From: Trichococcus shcherbakoviae
GTDB taxonomy: Bacteria > Bacillota > Bacilli > Lactobacillales > Aerococcaceae
Assembly: GCF_963666195.1 (NCBI RefSeq)
Contig: NZ_OY762653.1
Span: forward strand, 1,426,001-1,490,000
Length of the DNA stretch: 64,000 nucleotides
Direction of reading: 5' to 3'
Shown: positions 44,797-54,238 of the stretch, piece after piece
How the letters are laid out: every line of letters starts with the position of its first letter
Numbering within the stretch: the first letter of the stretch is position 1
Program-made: the position numbers and the translations under genes
Notes under the pieces: model-generated
What the model saw: the letters and a program-made list of their open reading frames with translations, nothing else
Told to the model about the DNA's origin: nothing
The model's database searches: none

Positions 44797-45639
44797 TCAA
44801 TCTCTTTCTCCTTTGAGGTTCCATCCTTCTAGATAGTAGGTTTTGGGCGGATAATCCCTTCTCCGGTAAATCCAAATACCAATCGCACCCACAAACAAGA
44901 GCAAGGACAATCCCTGTGACACCCGCAAGAAATCACCAATCCACAAACTATCCGTGCGCAGGCCCTCTATGAAGAATCTGCCCGCTGAATACCAGATGAT
45001 ATAGCTGAGGGCCACTTCGCCTTGCCGCAACAAACCCTTGCGGTTTCGCAAGGCAATGATTACGCCAAATCCGAGGAGACTCCATAATGACTCGTAGAGG
45101 AAGGTGGGCTGGTAGTACACACCGTTAATTTGCATCTGATCAATGACAAACTTCGGAAGGTACAAGTTCTCCAGAAATGTTCGAGTCACTTCTCCACCAT
45201 GTGCTTCCTGGTTAGTGAAGTTGCCCCATCGACCGATGGATTGGGCCAAAAGGACATAGGGAGCCAGCACATCCAACATCAAGGCAACGGGAATCCTCTT
45301 TTTCTTGGTGTACCAATAGACAGTGAATCCCCCTGCAATCAACCCCCCATAAATGGCAATTCCACCATTCCAGATTTGGACGATTTCGCCCGGATTTTGC
45401 AGATAGTACTGCCATTCGAAGAGAATGTAGTAGATTCTGGCTCCAATCAGCCCAATGGGAATCGCCCACATTGTCATATCTGTAACGGTATCTTCTCCTA
45501 AGCCTCTTTTCGTGCCCTCCTTGGACGCCAAGGAGATTGCCAATAGCATAGCAGCCCCAATGATAATCCCATACCAGTAGACGGTGAATGGGCCAAATGA
45601 GAAAGCTACGCGATCAATTGTTCCTACTATTGTTTCCAT
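44797..45639 (-). CDS. lgt: Prolipoprotein diacylglyceryl transferase
   Basis: 280 residues with seven hydrophobic segments and the Lgt signature GRWGNFTNQEAHGG. It attaches diacylglycerol to the lipobox Cys of prolipoproteins. Lgt is normally encoded once beside hprK; its place here in a regulated metal-stress operon suggests an additional island copy, perhaps serving lipoproteins such as the beta-propeller one at 31713. GGAGGAAAG precedes the ATG. Confidence 0.95.
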   Translation of the reverse strand: METIVGTIDRVAFSFGPFTVYWYGIIIGAAMLLAISLASKEGTKRGLGEDTVTDMTMWAIPIGLIGARIYYILFEWQYYLQNPGEIVQIWNGGIAIYGGLIAGGFTVYWYTKKKRIPVALMLDVLAPYVLLAQSIGRWGNFTNQEAHGGEVTRTFLENLYLPKFVIDQMQINGVYYQPTFLYESLWSLLGFGVIIALRNRKGLLRQGEVALSYIIWYSAGRFFIEGLRTDSLWIGDFLRVSQGLSLLLFVGAIGIWIYRRRDYPPKTYYLEGWNLKGERD

Positions 45640-45682
45640 ACTTTCCTCCTTATAAGAAAAAAACGTTTATTTTATAGTGCTT

Positions 45683-46999
45683 TTACAATCCCAAGTAAGG
45701 TTCTGGGTCAACCTGAACCCCATTCTCATAAACCTCGAAATGCAGGTGGACACCTGTTGAATCCCCCGTTGTTCCCATTATCCCCAATTGTTGTCCTTGG
45801 GATACTTTTTGTCCGGGAGCAACCCGAAGGCTGCCCGCTTCCATGTGAGCGTATAAAGTTTGGAGTCCGTTTCCATGGTCGATTTTCACGTAGTAGCCCC
45901 ATGAATTATGGTATCCGGCCACTAGAACGGTTCCCCCCTGGGCTGCCACAATCGGTCCCGATCCGGCAAAATCCATGCCCGCATGCAATTTCCACTCCCC
46001 TGTAAGAGGATGGATTCTGTATCCAAAAGGATCTGTTACAATCCCATTACTCGGGCGAATGAAACCAGACGCGGTAACGCTCTTCGCTTCAGGCAGGGTT
46101 TCCCCCGCAGAGGCATACTCCACTACCTTGCTTTCTTCGAAGAAGCTTTCAGGAACAATCTCACCCGCCATTGCAACCGCGACCTCTTGTGCAGCCTGTT
46201 GTCGTACTACTTCTTCATCAGCGATCCGGCGTTGCTCCTCCTTCAGTTGATCGGAGAGGGTGCTCACCGTTCCGGCAAGATTCTGTTGCTCCTGAGCAAT
46301 CGCTTCTTTTTGTTCCACCGTAAGATCATACTCTTGGGCTAGCTGCTCGATTTGATTCTCCAGCCCTGCTTTCTGTGTCACCAAATTGGTTTTGGCTACT
46401 TGGATTTCCGCACTCAGTATTTCGAGGTTTTCCTGCTCGTCCTCAGCTGCCTGCTTTTTCTCCACCAGATCCATTTTGTCATTTTTCTGCTGGACGAGTA
46501 TTTCCTTGTTGATGTTCATAATGTAAGTTACTAAGCCTATGTTCCCTATCATTTCTGCAAGGTTCTCCGAGTTGATAACTGCTTCCAGGAGAGTACGTGG
46601 ATTTGTATCTGTTTGGACGGCTCTGGCTTGCACTTTAAGCTTTTCCCCTCTTAATTCAATCCGTTCTTCCAGCATTTCGGCTGCTTTACTTAATTCCTTT
46701 ATTTTTTCCTCAGAACTTTGCAATTTCCCCTGCTGTTCAACTAATTGTAGGGTGAGCTTGTCGATTTCCTTTTGCAGGGTGATTGTTCCAACCCCAAGTT
46801 GCTCTTTCTTTGCCTCCAATGTGTCCAATAGCTCTTGTTGCCCTGAAGAATTCTCATCCAATTCTTGGATTCTGCTTTCCAATTCCGTTTTTTGTTGATT
46901 GAGCTCTTCCAGCGTATCAGCTTTCACATCCAAAGGTACCACCAGTAAACTTAAAAGCGTGGGAATTCCTAAAATCCTGAACATCTGCTTTCTATTCAT
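45683..46999 (-). CDS. Secreted M23 (LytM) peptidase with long coiled coil
   Basis: 438 residues: signal peptide (cleavage near DVKA), long Glu/Gln/Lys/Leu-rich coiled coil (~25-270), then a LytM domain with SNGIVTDPFGYRIHPLTGEW, HAGMDF and HLHFEVYENG (the zinc ligands His, Asp and His). This is the EnvC/PcsB-like architecture of cell-wall hydrolases or their activators. First gene of the operon driven by P6, so wall remodelling belongs to the stress response. Confidence 0.9.
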   Translation of the reverse strand: MNRKQMFRILGIPTLLSLLVVPLDVKADTLEELNQQKTELESRIQELDENSSGQQELLDTLEAKKEQLGVGTITLQKEIDKLTLQLVEQQGKLQSSEEKIKELSKAAEMLEERIELRGEKLKVQARAVQTDTNPRTLLEAVINSENLAEMIGNIGLVTYIMNINKEILVQQKNDKMDLVEKKQAAEDEQENLEILSAEIQVAKTNLVTQKAGLENQIEQLAQEYDLTVEQKEAIAQEQQNLAGTVSTLSDQLKEEQRRIADEEVVRQQAAQEVAVAMAGEIVPESFFEESKVVEYASAGETLPEAKSVTASGFIRPSNGIVTDPFGYRIHPLTGEWKLHAGMDFAGSGPIVAAQGGTVLVAGYHNSWGYYVKIDHGNGLQTLYAHMEAGSLRVAPGQKVSQGQQLGIMGTTGDSTGVHLHFEVYENGVQVDPEPYLGL

Positions 47000-47049
47000 G
47001 TATCCTCCTTAAATGTCGGCAAAATTTGCCCCTTTCTTTTGCTTATTTT

Positions 47050-47123
47050 ACTGTACCAAGGAATTATGTAGGTTTTATGGAGTTGTTAATCTCCATAAAA
47101 CCCACATAGTTTTACTCTATTCT
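47050..47123. promoter_or_regulatory. Divergent regulon promoters P6 and P7
   Basis: Minus: box CTCCATAAAACCTACATAAT (47063-47082), 7 bp, -10 TACAGT (47050-47055). Plus: box CTCCATAAAACCCACATAGT (47091-47110), 7 bp, -10 TATTCT (47118-47123). The boxes form a near-perfect inverted pair separated by 8 bp. Confidence 0.8.
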
Positions 47124-47259
47124 TGTCTTAGAAAGTTATTCTGAATCTTATTCGCTTCACTGATGGAATTGGGTTCTTCGTAATTTTTTAATCTATCGTC
47201 CATTTCTTTACTAACGTGTTAGTTGTAGCATTGGCGAAAAAATAAAAGGAGAGTTGAAC

Positions 47260-47469
47260 ATGGAATCAATCTTATTTATTGTTTTGATGGTGGCAGGGCA
47301 CATACTCATGATGTTTGTTATGCCAGGTATGCATGGCGGACATAATCATAAAGGACATGGTCACGCGGATCCCGAATCGGAAGACAAGAAAAAGTTGGAA
47401 ATTGAAAACAAACGGTTAAAAGAGGAATTGAACGTAGTAAAATCAAAAATAAATCAAAATGAATTGTGA
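47260..47469 (+). CDS. Met/His-rich small membrane peptide
   Basis: 69 residues from the ATG at 47260 (AAGGAG at 8-bp spacing; the upstream TTG is too close). A transmembrane segment ending MMFVMPGMHGGHNHKGHGHAD is rich in Met and His, a good site for Cu(I)/Cu(II), and is followed by a charged helix (LEIENKRLKEELNVVKSK). Driven by P7. It resembles the 58-residue peptide at 40698 in layout. Likely an envelope copper-binding protein. Confidence 0.75.
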   Translation: MESILFIVLMVAGHILMMFVMPGMHGGHNHKGHGHADPESEDKKKLEIENKRLKEELNVVKSKINQNEL

Positions 47470-48121
47470 GGGCAATTCCACATTGAAGCAGAAAATCATT
47501 CAAATTTCAGGGTTTATTTTCATTACCTTTTTCATCTTATCCCTTTCGGTGGCAGCAACCATCAACTTTACCTTCCTCTACTCGTTTGACATTGGTTACT
47601 TGAATATATCGGAATATGTAGACATGCCGAAAGAGCAAATCTTAATGAACTATCGTATTCTGCTAGATTACCTGAATACCCCATGGATAGCGAAACTGGA
47701 TATGCCGGATTTCCCTAGCTCAGTTAGCGGGTTATTCCACTTCACTGAAGTGAAGAAGTTGTTTATGCTGGACTACCTGATTCTGATTACTTCAGGGATA
47801 GGCTCCTTCTGGTTTATGCAGTATCTAAACAGAGAGGCTCAATACTGGCGGCTTCTTCGATACTTCCAGTGGGGAATCTTGCTTCCGCTGGGCGTTGTTT
47901 TGGCTCTATTGATCAACTTTGATGTGCTGTTTGTGCTATTCCATCAGGTATTCTTTAACAATGATGCTTGGCTATTTAATCCCGCAACTGATCCCATCAT
48001 CTTAGCACTGCCGGCGGAGTTCTTTATGCATAGCTTCCTCCTGGCCTTCGGATTAATCGAAGTCCTGCTTGTAATTGGGTACTTCACTACTAAATATCGA
48101 ATCTCTGCCCCAAGCCGTTGA
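47459..48121 (+). CDS. DUF1461/TIGR01906 integral membrane protein
   Basis: 220 residues; the start overlaps the end of the Met/His-rich gene (ATG at 47459; a TTG at ~47483 with GAGGG is an alternative). Four to five hydrophobic segments with a large external loop after the first (YSFDIGYLNISEYVDMPKEQILMNYRILLDYL), the TIGR01906 pattern. Function is unknown; members are widespread in Firmicutes. Co-transcribed from P7. Confidence 0.8.
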   Translation: MNCEGNSTLKQKIIQISGFIFITFFILSLSVAATINFTFLYSFDIGYLNISEYVDMPKEQILMNYRILLDYLNTPWIAKLDMPDFPSSVSGLFHFTEVKKLFMLDYLILITSGIGSFWFMQYLNREAQYWRLLRYFQWGILLPLGVVLALLINFDVLFVLFHQVFFNNDAWLFNPATDPIILALPAEFFMHSFLLAFGLIEVLLVIGYFTTKYRISAPSR

Positions 48122-48146
48122 TTAAAAAGGTTATGGTTCATAAGAA

Positions 48147-48184
48147 AAGCAGGGCTCTCCATCGAAAGCATGGGAGCCCTGTTT
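48147..48184 (+). terminator. Terminator after DUF1461 gene
   Basis: CAGGGCTCTCCAT / CATGGGAGCCCTG-like arms (one mismatch), loop CGAAAG, then TTTTTA. Confidence 0.85.
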
Positions 48185-48226
48185 TTATCGAAAATTTATC
48201 GATCTATGATTTTCCTTATACAGCAT

Positions 48227-48280
48227 ACTGGCTGGTCTGACCCGATTCTGGAAGGGGGTCAAACCAGCCAGTGCTTTTTT
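48227..48280. terminator. Second long hairpin before copB end
   Basis: ACTGGCTGGT-CTGACCC / GGGTCA-AACCAGCCAGT with T6 on the + side; separates the converging DUF1461 and copB units. Confidence 0.85.
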
Positions 48281-48295
48281 CGTTCCTGCTTCGTT

Positions 48296-50413
48296 TTATT
48301 TAGGGTCTAATTTCAAAAGCATGGCATTGATCGCAACAATAACGGTCGATAAGGACATGAGGACGGCGCCGAAGGCCGGACCCAAGGTAATGCCGATAGG
48401 AGCAAGGAGGCCAGCAGCAATTGGAATCGCGATAAAATTGTAGCCTGCTCCCCATACCAAGTTTTGTTTCATTTTACGTGTCGTCTTGTTTGCTAACTCG
48501 ATAAAGGATTCAATATCCCCTGGATCAGACTGAGTAAGGATAATATCCGCAGAATCCAAAGCTACTTGCGTTCCAGCTCCGATTGCAATACCTACGTCTG
48601 CCAAGGCAAGGGAAGGTGCGTCATTGACCCCGTCTCCCACCATGATAACCGTCTTGTTTTGGTTTTTCATGGACTCGACCAGCTTGTACTTATCTTCCGG
48701 AGATTGATTGGCTTGGTATTGAATACCTAGAACTTCTGCAACTCCTTGTGCAGCTTCCTCGTTATCACCAGTAGCCATGAGTGGTTCAATTCCGTATTTT
48801 TTCAGCACCTCGATCAAGTTTCTGCTGGTTTCTTTCAGTTCATCTCCCAATGCGACAGCGCCGATTGCTTCATTATTTTCTACAAGGATACTTAAAGTAG
48901 CGCCTTTCGGAATATCCATACGCAATGCTTTTCCGTATGCCTTTTGGCTGATTAATTGATAGTGGTGGCCGTTCGCCTCCCCTTCTATTCCTGCTCCCGA
49001 AACGATTTCAATGGAGTCAAAGGAAACTGACTTAATGCCTTTCGCTTCAGCGTGGTTCACAATCGATTGGGCAATCGGGTGACTGGAGCCCGCCTCTATA
49101 CCCGCCAACAAGCCTGTAATTTCTTCTTCAGAATATTTATCACTCAAAACAGTGACGTCCAACACTTTAAATTCACCAGTTGTTAAAGTACCTGTTTTAT
49201 CCAATACCATAACATCCGCTTTAGTAGTTAATTCCAAAGCTTCTCTATTTTTAACCAGTAATCCTCGGCTTGCACCCAAACTAGTACTACGTGATACTAC
49301 CAAGGGAATAGCAAGACCCAAAGCATGTGGGCAGGCAATAACTAACGTAGTCACAGTAAAGATAACGGCTGTAGGCAGATCCGCAATGATCGTCCAGATT
49401 AGTAGGGCGATTAAAGCTACTACAACCGCAATGTAGAACAACAAGCCAGCTACTTTGTGAGCCACATTCTCTGCTCGAGAAGGTTGGCTTTGTGCTTGGC
49501 TAATTAATGATTGTACTTGTGAGATAAAGGACTTATCCCCTGTTTCTGTTACTTCTACATATAGGACACCACTACCGTTTGTTGATCCACCAATGACTTG
49601 ATCTTTAACATTCTTTTCGATTGGCTTAGATTCACCTGTTAAGAGGGCCTCGTTTACACGGGATTCTCCGCGAATAATGATACCATCAGCTGGAACATTT
49701 TCTCCTGCTTGAACACGGATAACATCTCCAACCTGAAGTTCAGACACAGGACGAGTTTCAATCGAATCATCTTCTAAAACAACATGAGCGGCTTTTGGCA
49801 ATAATTCTGCTAGAGCTTTTTGCGCATCCCCTGCTTCACCCAATGCCTTCATTTCAATCCAGTGTCCTAATAACATGATTAAAAGTAACGTTGCAAACTC
49901 AAAGAAGAAGTCCATAACATGTTCTCCGGTCACATATCGAGCGGCCACTGCGTAAACACTATAGGCATAAGAAACCGTTATTCCCAAAGTAATCAAGGAC
50001 ATCATGCCTGGAGCTTTTGAATTAAACTCATCTTTCGCACCCATGTAGAATGGTTTTCCGCCATAAATGTATAGAATTGTTGCCAATACAGCTGCTACAA
50101 CGTCTGCATAAGGAAAGATAATTTGGAAAGGCAACTGAATATCCATCAAAGGAGTAATGAGTAAGATTGCAATTCCTAATGGGAGTGACTTCAAGAAAAT
50201 CTCCTTAAAGCTACCGTGATGGTGGTGGGCATGCCCTCCCATTGCGCCATGATCCATTTCACTGTGATCCATCGCACTATGATCCATCTTGCTGTGATCC
50301 ATCTTGCTGTGATCCATCTTGCTGTGATCCATCTGACTATGGTCCATCTTGCTGTGATCCATCTTGCTGTGGTCCGTTGGTTTATTCGAACCGTTCTGTT
50401 GCTTGTTGTTCAT
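48296..50413 (-). CDS. copB: Copper/silver-exporting P1B-type ATPase CopB
   Basis: 705 residues. The cytoplasmic N-terminus has nine DHS/DHG pentapeptide repeats (mostly MDHSK) followed by HAHHHH, a Met/His-rich metal-binding tail instead of HMA domains. CPH in VIACPHALGLAIP marks the CopB (P1B-3) group; VLDKTGTLTTG and GDGVNDAP are intact. Similar to CopB/TcrB of enterococci, which export Cu. The repeat is encoded by ~15-bp tandem units (50237-50375). Last gene of the copY operon. Confidence 0.95.
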   Translation of the reverse strand: MNNKQQNGSNKPTDHSKMDHSKMDHSQMDHSKMDHSKMDHSKMDHSAMDHSEMDHGAMGGHAHHHHGSFKEIFLKSLPLGIAILLITPLMDIQLPFQIIFPYADVVAAVLATILYIYGGKPFYMGAKDEFNSKAPGMMSLITLGITVSYAYSVYAVAARYVTGEHVMDFFFEFATLLLIMLLGHWIEMKALGEAGDAQKALAELLPKAAHVVLEDDSIETRPVSELQVGDVIRVQAGENVPADGIIIRGESRVNEALLTGESKPIEKNVKDQVIGGSTNGSGVLYVEVTETGDKSFISQVQSLISQAQSQPSRAENVAHKVAGLLFYIAVVVALIALLIWTIIADLPTAVIFTVTTLVIACPHALGLAIPLVVSRSTSLGASRGLLVKNREALELTTKADVMVLDKTGTLTTGEFKVLDVTVLSDKYSEEEITGLLAGIEAGSSHPIAQSIVNHAEAKGIKSVSFDSIEIVSGAGIEGEANGHHYQLISQKAYGKALRMDIPKGATLSILVENNEAIGAVALGDELKETSRNLIEVLKKYGIEPLMATGDNEEAAQGVAEVLGIQYQANQSPEDKYKLVESMKNQNKTVIMVGDGVNDAPSLALADVGIAIGAGTQVALDSADIILTQSDPGDIESFIELANKTTRKMKQNLVWGAGYNFIAIPIAAGLLAPIGITLGPAFGAVLMSLSTVIVAINAMLLKLDPK

Positions 50414-50553
50414 AAACTTATCCTCCTCTTACCTCGATTAAAGAATGAGCCTCAGCTGTTCTCCCTGTTTCTTCATGAAGGATAAAAACTGAGGCTCCCC
50501 GAATAGAATCTGAATACAAAAAATTACCTAACTTACAAAATTTTTAAACTACC

Positions 50554-50757
50554 TTACTCCACTACTGAATACTTTGTGTCCTCTAAAACTGCGACAAATG
50601 TTGCTTTATCAATAACAGATCGTGTATTTATAGTAGCTTTTTTGCCTTTCAAATCAACAGACACTGATTCTACTCCCTTTATGGATTCGAATTTTTCTTT
50701 TACTCCCTTGGCGCAACCTTCACATTTCATGCCTTCTACGAATACTTCTTGTTTCAT
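50554..50757 (-). CDS. copZ: Copper chaperone CopZ
   Basis: 67 residues from the ATG at 50757 (GAGGAAAAATTT upstream). A single HMA domain with MKCEGC (Cys12, Cys15). It carries Cu(I) to CopA/CopB and to CopY. It sits between the Cys-rich HMA-like peptide and copB in the operon. Confidence 0.9.
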   Translation of the reverse strand: MKQEVFVEGMKCEGCAKGVKEKFESIKGVESVSVDLKGKKATINTRSVIDKATFVAVLEDTKYSVVE

Positions 50758-50840
50758 AAATTTTTCCTCATTTCTTTTTTTTATTATTAAATTTCTCTTT
50801 ATCCTTTTTTGAAAGAAATGTTTCAACCGTCAGTCAACTA

Positions 50841-51092
50841 TTAATGAAAACTAAAATGGGGTTGTGTGCAACAGTCGCAATTCTCCGCTTCATTGATCTC
50901 CCTTAAAAGATAGGGAATATCGGATAATGCTCCCAGAAACTCATCTTGCTTCGTTTTATTACCTTGAACGAGTGCAATTTTCTTGCTTTCATCAATAGAC
51001 ACGCTCTCCACTGCAGGGAATTTTTTTGTCTTTTCCGCTATTATGTTTAAGCATTTGAAACAAGATAAACTTATAGTTAACTCCATCCTCAT
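50841..51092 (-). CDS. HMA-like peptide with Cys-rich tail
   Basis: 83 residues from the ATG at 51092, 18 bp after the copA stop (GGGGATGGTAGA upstream). The start resembles an HMA domain (SLSCFKCLNIIAEKTKKFPAVESVSID; Cys11 and Cys14 as CxxC), but the middle is diverged, and it ends with NCDCCTQPHFSFH, a Cys/His tail absent from CopZ. Located copA-this-copZ-copB. It may be a second chaperone or a copper buffer. Confidence 0.7.
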   Translation of the reverse strand: MRMELTISLSCFKCLNIIAEKTKKFPAVESVSIDESKKIALVQGNKTKQDEFLGALSDIPYLLREINEAENCDCCTQPHFSFH

Positions 51093-51109
51093 TCTACCAT
51101 CCCCAGTTT

Positions 51110-53569
51110 TTATTTCATAACAGAAGGTTGAAATCCTTTTAAACGTAATGCATTCAACAAAACAGAAATGGAACTGAAACTCATTGCTGCTGCTGCAATG
51201 ACCGGGCTGAGCAGAGGACCGCCAAATGCATAAACAACACCCATCGCAAAGGGGATACCAAGTATGTTGTACGCGAATGCCCAAAACAGGTTTTCTTTAA
51301 TATTTCGGATGGTGGATTTACTCAATTCAACAGCAGTAGGTACGTCCATGAGATCACTCCGCATTAAGACGACATCTGCTGATTCTATGGCTACATCCGT
51401 ACCCGAACCGATTGCAATCCCTACATCTGCCTGGGCAAGAGCTGGAGCGTCATTGATTCCGTCGCCAACCATCCCTACCTTTTTGCCTTCATCCTGCAAC
51501 TTCTTCACTTCATTAGCTTTATCTTCTGGTAAGACTTCGCTCAACACCCGATCGATGCCCACTTGCTTGGCGATGGCCTCAGCGGTCCGTTTGTTGTCTC
51601 CGGTGATCATGGCTACTTCGATTCCCATCTTATGCAGCTTCTTGATGGCACGTAAGCTGCTCTCTTTTACAGTATCCGCTACCGCAATGATTCCAGCGAT
51701 TTTACCATCCTTTGCAATGTACATAGGCGTCTTACCTTGGCTTGCTAATGCATCGGAGGCAGATGCCAAATTTCCCAGACCAATATGCCTTTCGTCCATC
51801 AGCTTCTTGTTTCCGAGCAAGAGGTGTTGGCCATTGATTGTCACTTCAATCCCATGTCCTGGAATAGCATTAAACGTTTCTGTTTTCAAGAATGCTAGGC
51901 CCTTCTCTTCTGCGCTATTCACGATTGCCTCACCAAGTGGGTGCTCCGAGCCTTTTTCGGCGGAAGCAGAAAGAGTCAGTAATTCCGTTTCGGAAATCCC
52001 TTCAGCGGTGATAATATCCGTTACTTTTGGCTTCCCTTCTGTTATCGTACCCGTTTTGTCGAACACAATGGTGTTCAGCTTATGGGTCGTCTCCAACGCT
52101 GTTCCGCTCTTGAATAGCACGCCATGCTCTGCACCTTTTCCTGTCCCGATCATAATCGCTGTGGGAGTAGCCAGACCAAGCGCGCATGGGCACGCAATCA
52201 CCAGTACCGAAATGGCTATAGTCAAGGCGAATACACCTGTTTGACCAGCAAAGTACCACGCTATCGCGGAAAGAATTGCAATCGCAATGACAATCGGAAC
52301 AAAATACCCGGAAATGATATCAGCCATCTTAGCAATAGGGGCTTTGGATCCTTGGGCATCTTCCACTAGCTTGATAATTTGGGACAGCGCAGTGTCTTTT
52401 CCCACTTTTGTCGCCTTGTACCGAATCGTCCCATTTTTGTTGATACTCGCACCAATAATAGCATCTCCCACAGATTTTTCCACGGGGATACTTTCACCTG
52501 TGAGCATGGATTCATCTACCGACGTCAATCCTTCGATAACCACGCCATCTACCGGCATTTTCCCACCTGGCCTCACAACGATAATGTCGCCAACCACCAC
52601 TTCATCAATGGAAATCTCTGACTCTTTTCCGTTTCGTACCACCAGTGCGGTTTTAGGTGCCAATCCCATAAGTTTTTTAATGGCTTCAGAAGTTTTTCCT
52701 TTTGTTAAGGTCTCGAGATATTTCCCTAGGACAATTAAAGCTAAAATAACAGCTGCCGTTTCATAGTACAGTTCATTGGCATAGGCTACTTCTCCACGGA
52801 AAATCATCACTGTTGCAAATACCCCGTAAAGGAAAGCTGCACTAGTTCCTAGAGAAATCAGCGAATCCATATTAGGGTGCCCTTTAGACAATGCCTTGAA
52901 CCCATTGCGATATATTTTACTGTTTACCGCAACCACAGGGAGTGTCAAAACGAGTTGAACGATAGCAAAAGCTTCCGGGTTCATCATCGGGTTAATGAAA
53001 TCAGGAAGGGGCGCATTTACCAAATGCCCCATTGCGATATAGAGTAACGGGGCTGTAAATAGCGCGGATATTAGAAACCTGTTCCAGAGACTCTTGATTT
53101 CTTTCTGTTTCTTTTCTTTATCCTGGTCTACCGTATCAGCAGTTGCTACTTCTTCATGGGCCTCATAACCTGAATCCATAACCGCCTTTATGATATCGGT
53201 AAGGTTCACCATACCCGGATCATACTCCACTACCAGTTTCTCCGTGGCCAGATTTACGGAGGAAAGATTTACTCCTCGTAGTTTCTGAGTTGCCTTTTCA
53301 ATAGTCTGGGCGCATGAAGCACATGTCATACCCTCAATATTGAATGTTTTCTTAACCGTATTTGAAATGGCTGTGTATCCTGCATCTGCCACTGCTTTTT
53401 GAATGTCCGCTTCCGTCAATGCTGAACTGTCAAACTGGATATTCATTTTTTCGGTTGCGAGATTAACGTTCGCAGTCTTTACTCCTGGTAATTTCTGAGC
53501 AGCTTTCTCTACAGTTTGTGCACAGGATGCACAGGTCATGCCGTCTATACTGAATACTTTATTCTCCAT
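51110..53569 (-). CDS. copA: Cu(I)-exporting P1B-type ATPase CopA
   Basis: 819 residues. Two N-terminal HMA domains with GMTCASC (Cys13/16 and Cys83/86), CPC in [32 protein letters not shown], and the final helix with [15 protein letters not shown], all hallmarks of P1B-1 Cu(I) pumps. It exports Cu(I) across the membrane with ATP. Second gene of the copY operon, starting 16 bp after copY. Confidence 0.97.
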   Translation of the reverse strand: MENKVFSIDGMTCASCAQTVEKAAQKLPGVKTANVNLATEKMNIQFDSSALTEADIQKAVADAGYTAISNTVKKTFNIEGMTCASCAQTIEKATQKLRGVNLSSVNLATEKLVVEYDPGMVNLTDIIKAVMDSGYEAHEEVATADTVDQDKEKKQKEIKSLWNRFLISALFTAPLLYIAMGHLVNAPLPDFINPMMNPEAFAIVQLVLTLPVVAVNSKIYRNGFKALSKGHPNMDSLISLGTSAAFLYGVFATVMIFRGEVAYANELYYETAAVILALIVLGKYLETLTKGKTSEAIKKLMGLAPKTALVVRNGKESEISIDEVVVGDIIVVRPGGKMPVDGVVIEGLTSVDESMLTGESIPVEKSVGDAIIGASINKNGTIRYKATKVGKDTALSQIIKLVEDAQGSKAPIAKMADIISGYFVPIVIAIAILSAIAWYFAGQTGVFALTIAISVLVIACPCALGLATPTAIMIGTGKGAEHGVLFKSGTALETTHKLNTIVFDKTGTITEGKPKVTDIITAEGISETELLTLSASAEKGSEHPLGEAIVNSAEEKGLAFLKTETFNAIPGHGIEVTINGQHLLLGNKKLMDERHIGLGNLASASDALASQGKTPMYIAKDGKIAGIIAVADTVKESSLRAIKKLHKMGIEVAMITGDNKRTAEAIAKQVGIDRVLSEVLPEDKANEVKKLQDEGKKVGMVGDGINDAPALAQADVGIAIGSGTDVAIESADVVLMRSDLMDVPTAVELSKSTIRNIKENLFWAFAYNILGIPFAMGVVYAFGGPLLSPVIAAAAMSFSSISVLLNALRLKGFQPSVMK

Positions 53570-53584
53570 CTTTGCTTTTCCTCC

Positions 53585-54040
53585 CTATTTTCCATGTTGG
53601 TGTAGGTTGCACTGACATTGCCTAGGTAGACATCGGCAGCTAACCTCTTCCACAGCGGAAGTTTTTTTCTTTTCCAAAATCTCTTCCAAGTAGCGGATAT
53701 CATTAAAGCTCAATATGTTGTCCTTTATTATTTCCCCAATCACATGTCCTATATCTTTGTTGCAAATACGGTTGAAAATGTCGCCTGTATAGTTTCGGAC
53801 AGTATCTTCCTCTGCAACACGTGCCGTGTAGATAAACTTTTTCCCCTCTTGCTCAGTGGATAACGCGCCCTTTTCAACCAAACGACCCAACAGAGTTTTT
53901 ATGGTGGTTGCCTTCCAATTCATCTTATCTTCCAGGATCGAAATAACTTCCTTACTCGTGACATGATGGTTTGCCCAAACAACACGCATGACTTCCCATT
54001 CGGCATCAGTTATATGGGGAGTTAACGTTCCTGTCTTCAT
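53585..54040 (-). CDS. copY: CopY-type copper-responsive repressor
   Basis: 151 residues: BlaI/MecI-type winged helix (MNWKATTIKTLLGRLVEKGAL) and the C-terminal CopY metal site with Cys135, Cys137, Cys142 and Cys144 (CRCLPRQCQC), then a His-rich end. Cu(I) replaces Zn and releases it from the two cop boxes upstream. First gene of copY-copA-HMA peptide-copZ-copB. Confidence 0.95.
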   Translation of the reverse strand: MKTGTLTPHITDAEWEVMRVVWANHHVTSKEVISILEDKMNWKATTIKTLLGRLVEKGALSTEQEGKKFIYTARVAEEDTVRNYTGDIFNRICNKDIGHVIGEIIKDNILSFNDIRYLEEILEKKKTSAVEEVSCRCLPRQCQCNLHQHGK

Positions 54041-54068
54041 TTTTACCCCTTCTTCCCTGTTATTCGTT

Positions 54069-54124
54069 TACAAGTGTAAACGTTTCTATACTTATAATTT
54101 ACACTTGTAAACATTATTTGTCAA
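54069..54124 (-). promoter_or_regulatory. cop operon promoter with two cop boxes
   Basis: TACAAGTGTA (54069-54078) and TACACTTGTA (54100-54109), both matching the CopY box TACANNTGTA. A -35 TTGACA on the minus strand lies at 54119-54124, so the second box covers the promoter spacer. Confidence 0.9.
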
Positions 54125-54146
54125 ATTTTTTTCTTAAAATCATAAA

Positions 54147-54196
54147 AAATAGGACAAGACTGAAATTATTGTGCGATTTCAGTCTTGTCCTATTTT
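54147..54196. terminator. Terminator after FTR1 gene
   Basis: AATAGGACAAGACTGAAAT / ATTTCAGTCTTGTCCTATT with a ~9-nt loop; perfect long stem, bidirectional. Confidence 0.9.
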
Positions 54197-54238
54197 AAAT
54201 TTGCTGCCTATCTATAGATAGTTGCGCTGAGATTTATG

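Noticed and set aside
50237-50375. Regular ~15-bp repeats that look like a small repeat array
   Set aside because: They encode the MDHSK repeats of CopB; spacers are absent, so this is not a CRISPR array.
51264-52244. 326-codon + strand frame opposite copA
   Set aside because: Antisense shadow of a well-supported ATPase with no ribosome site.
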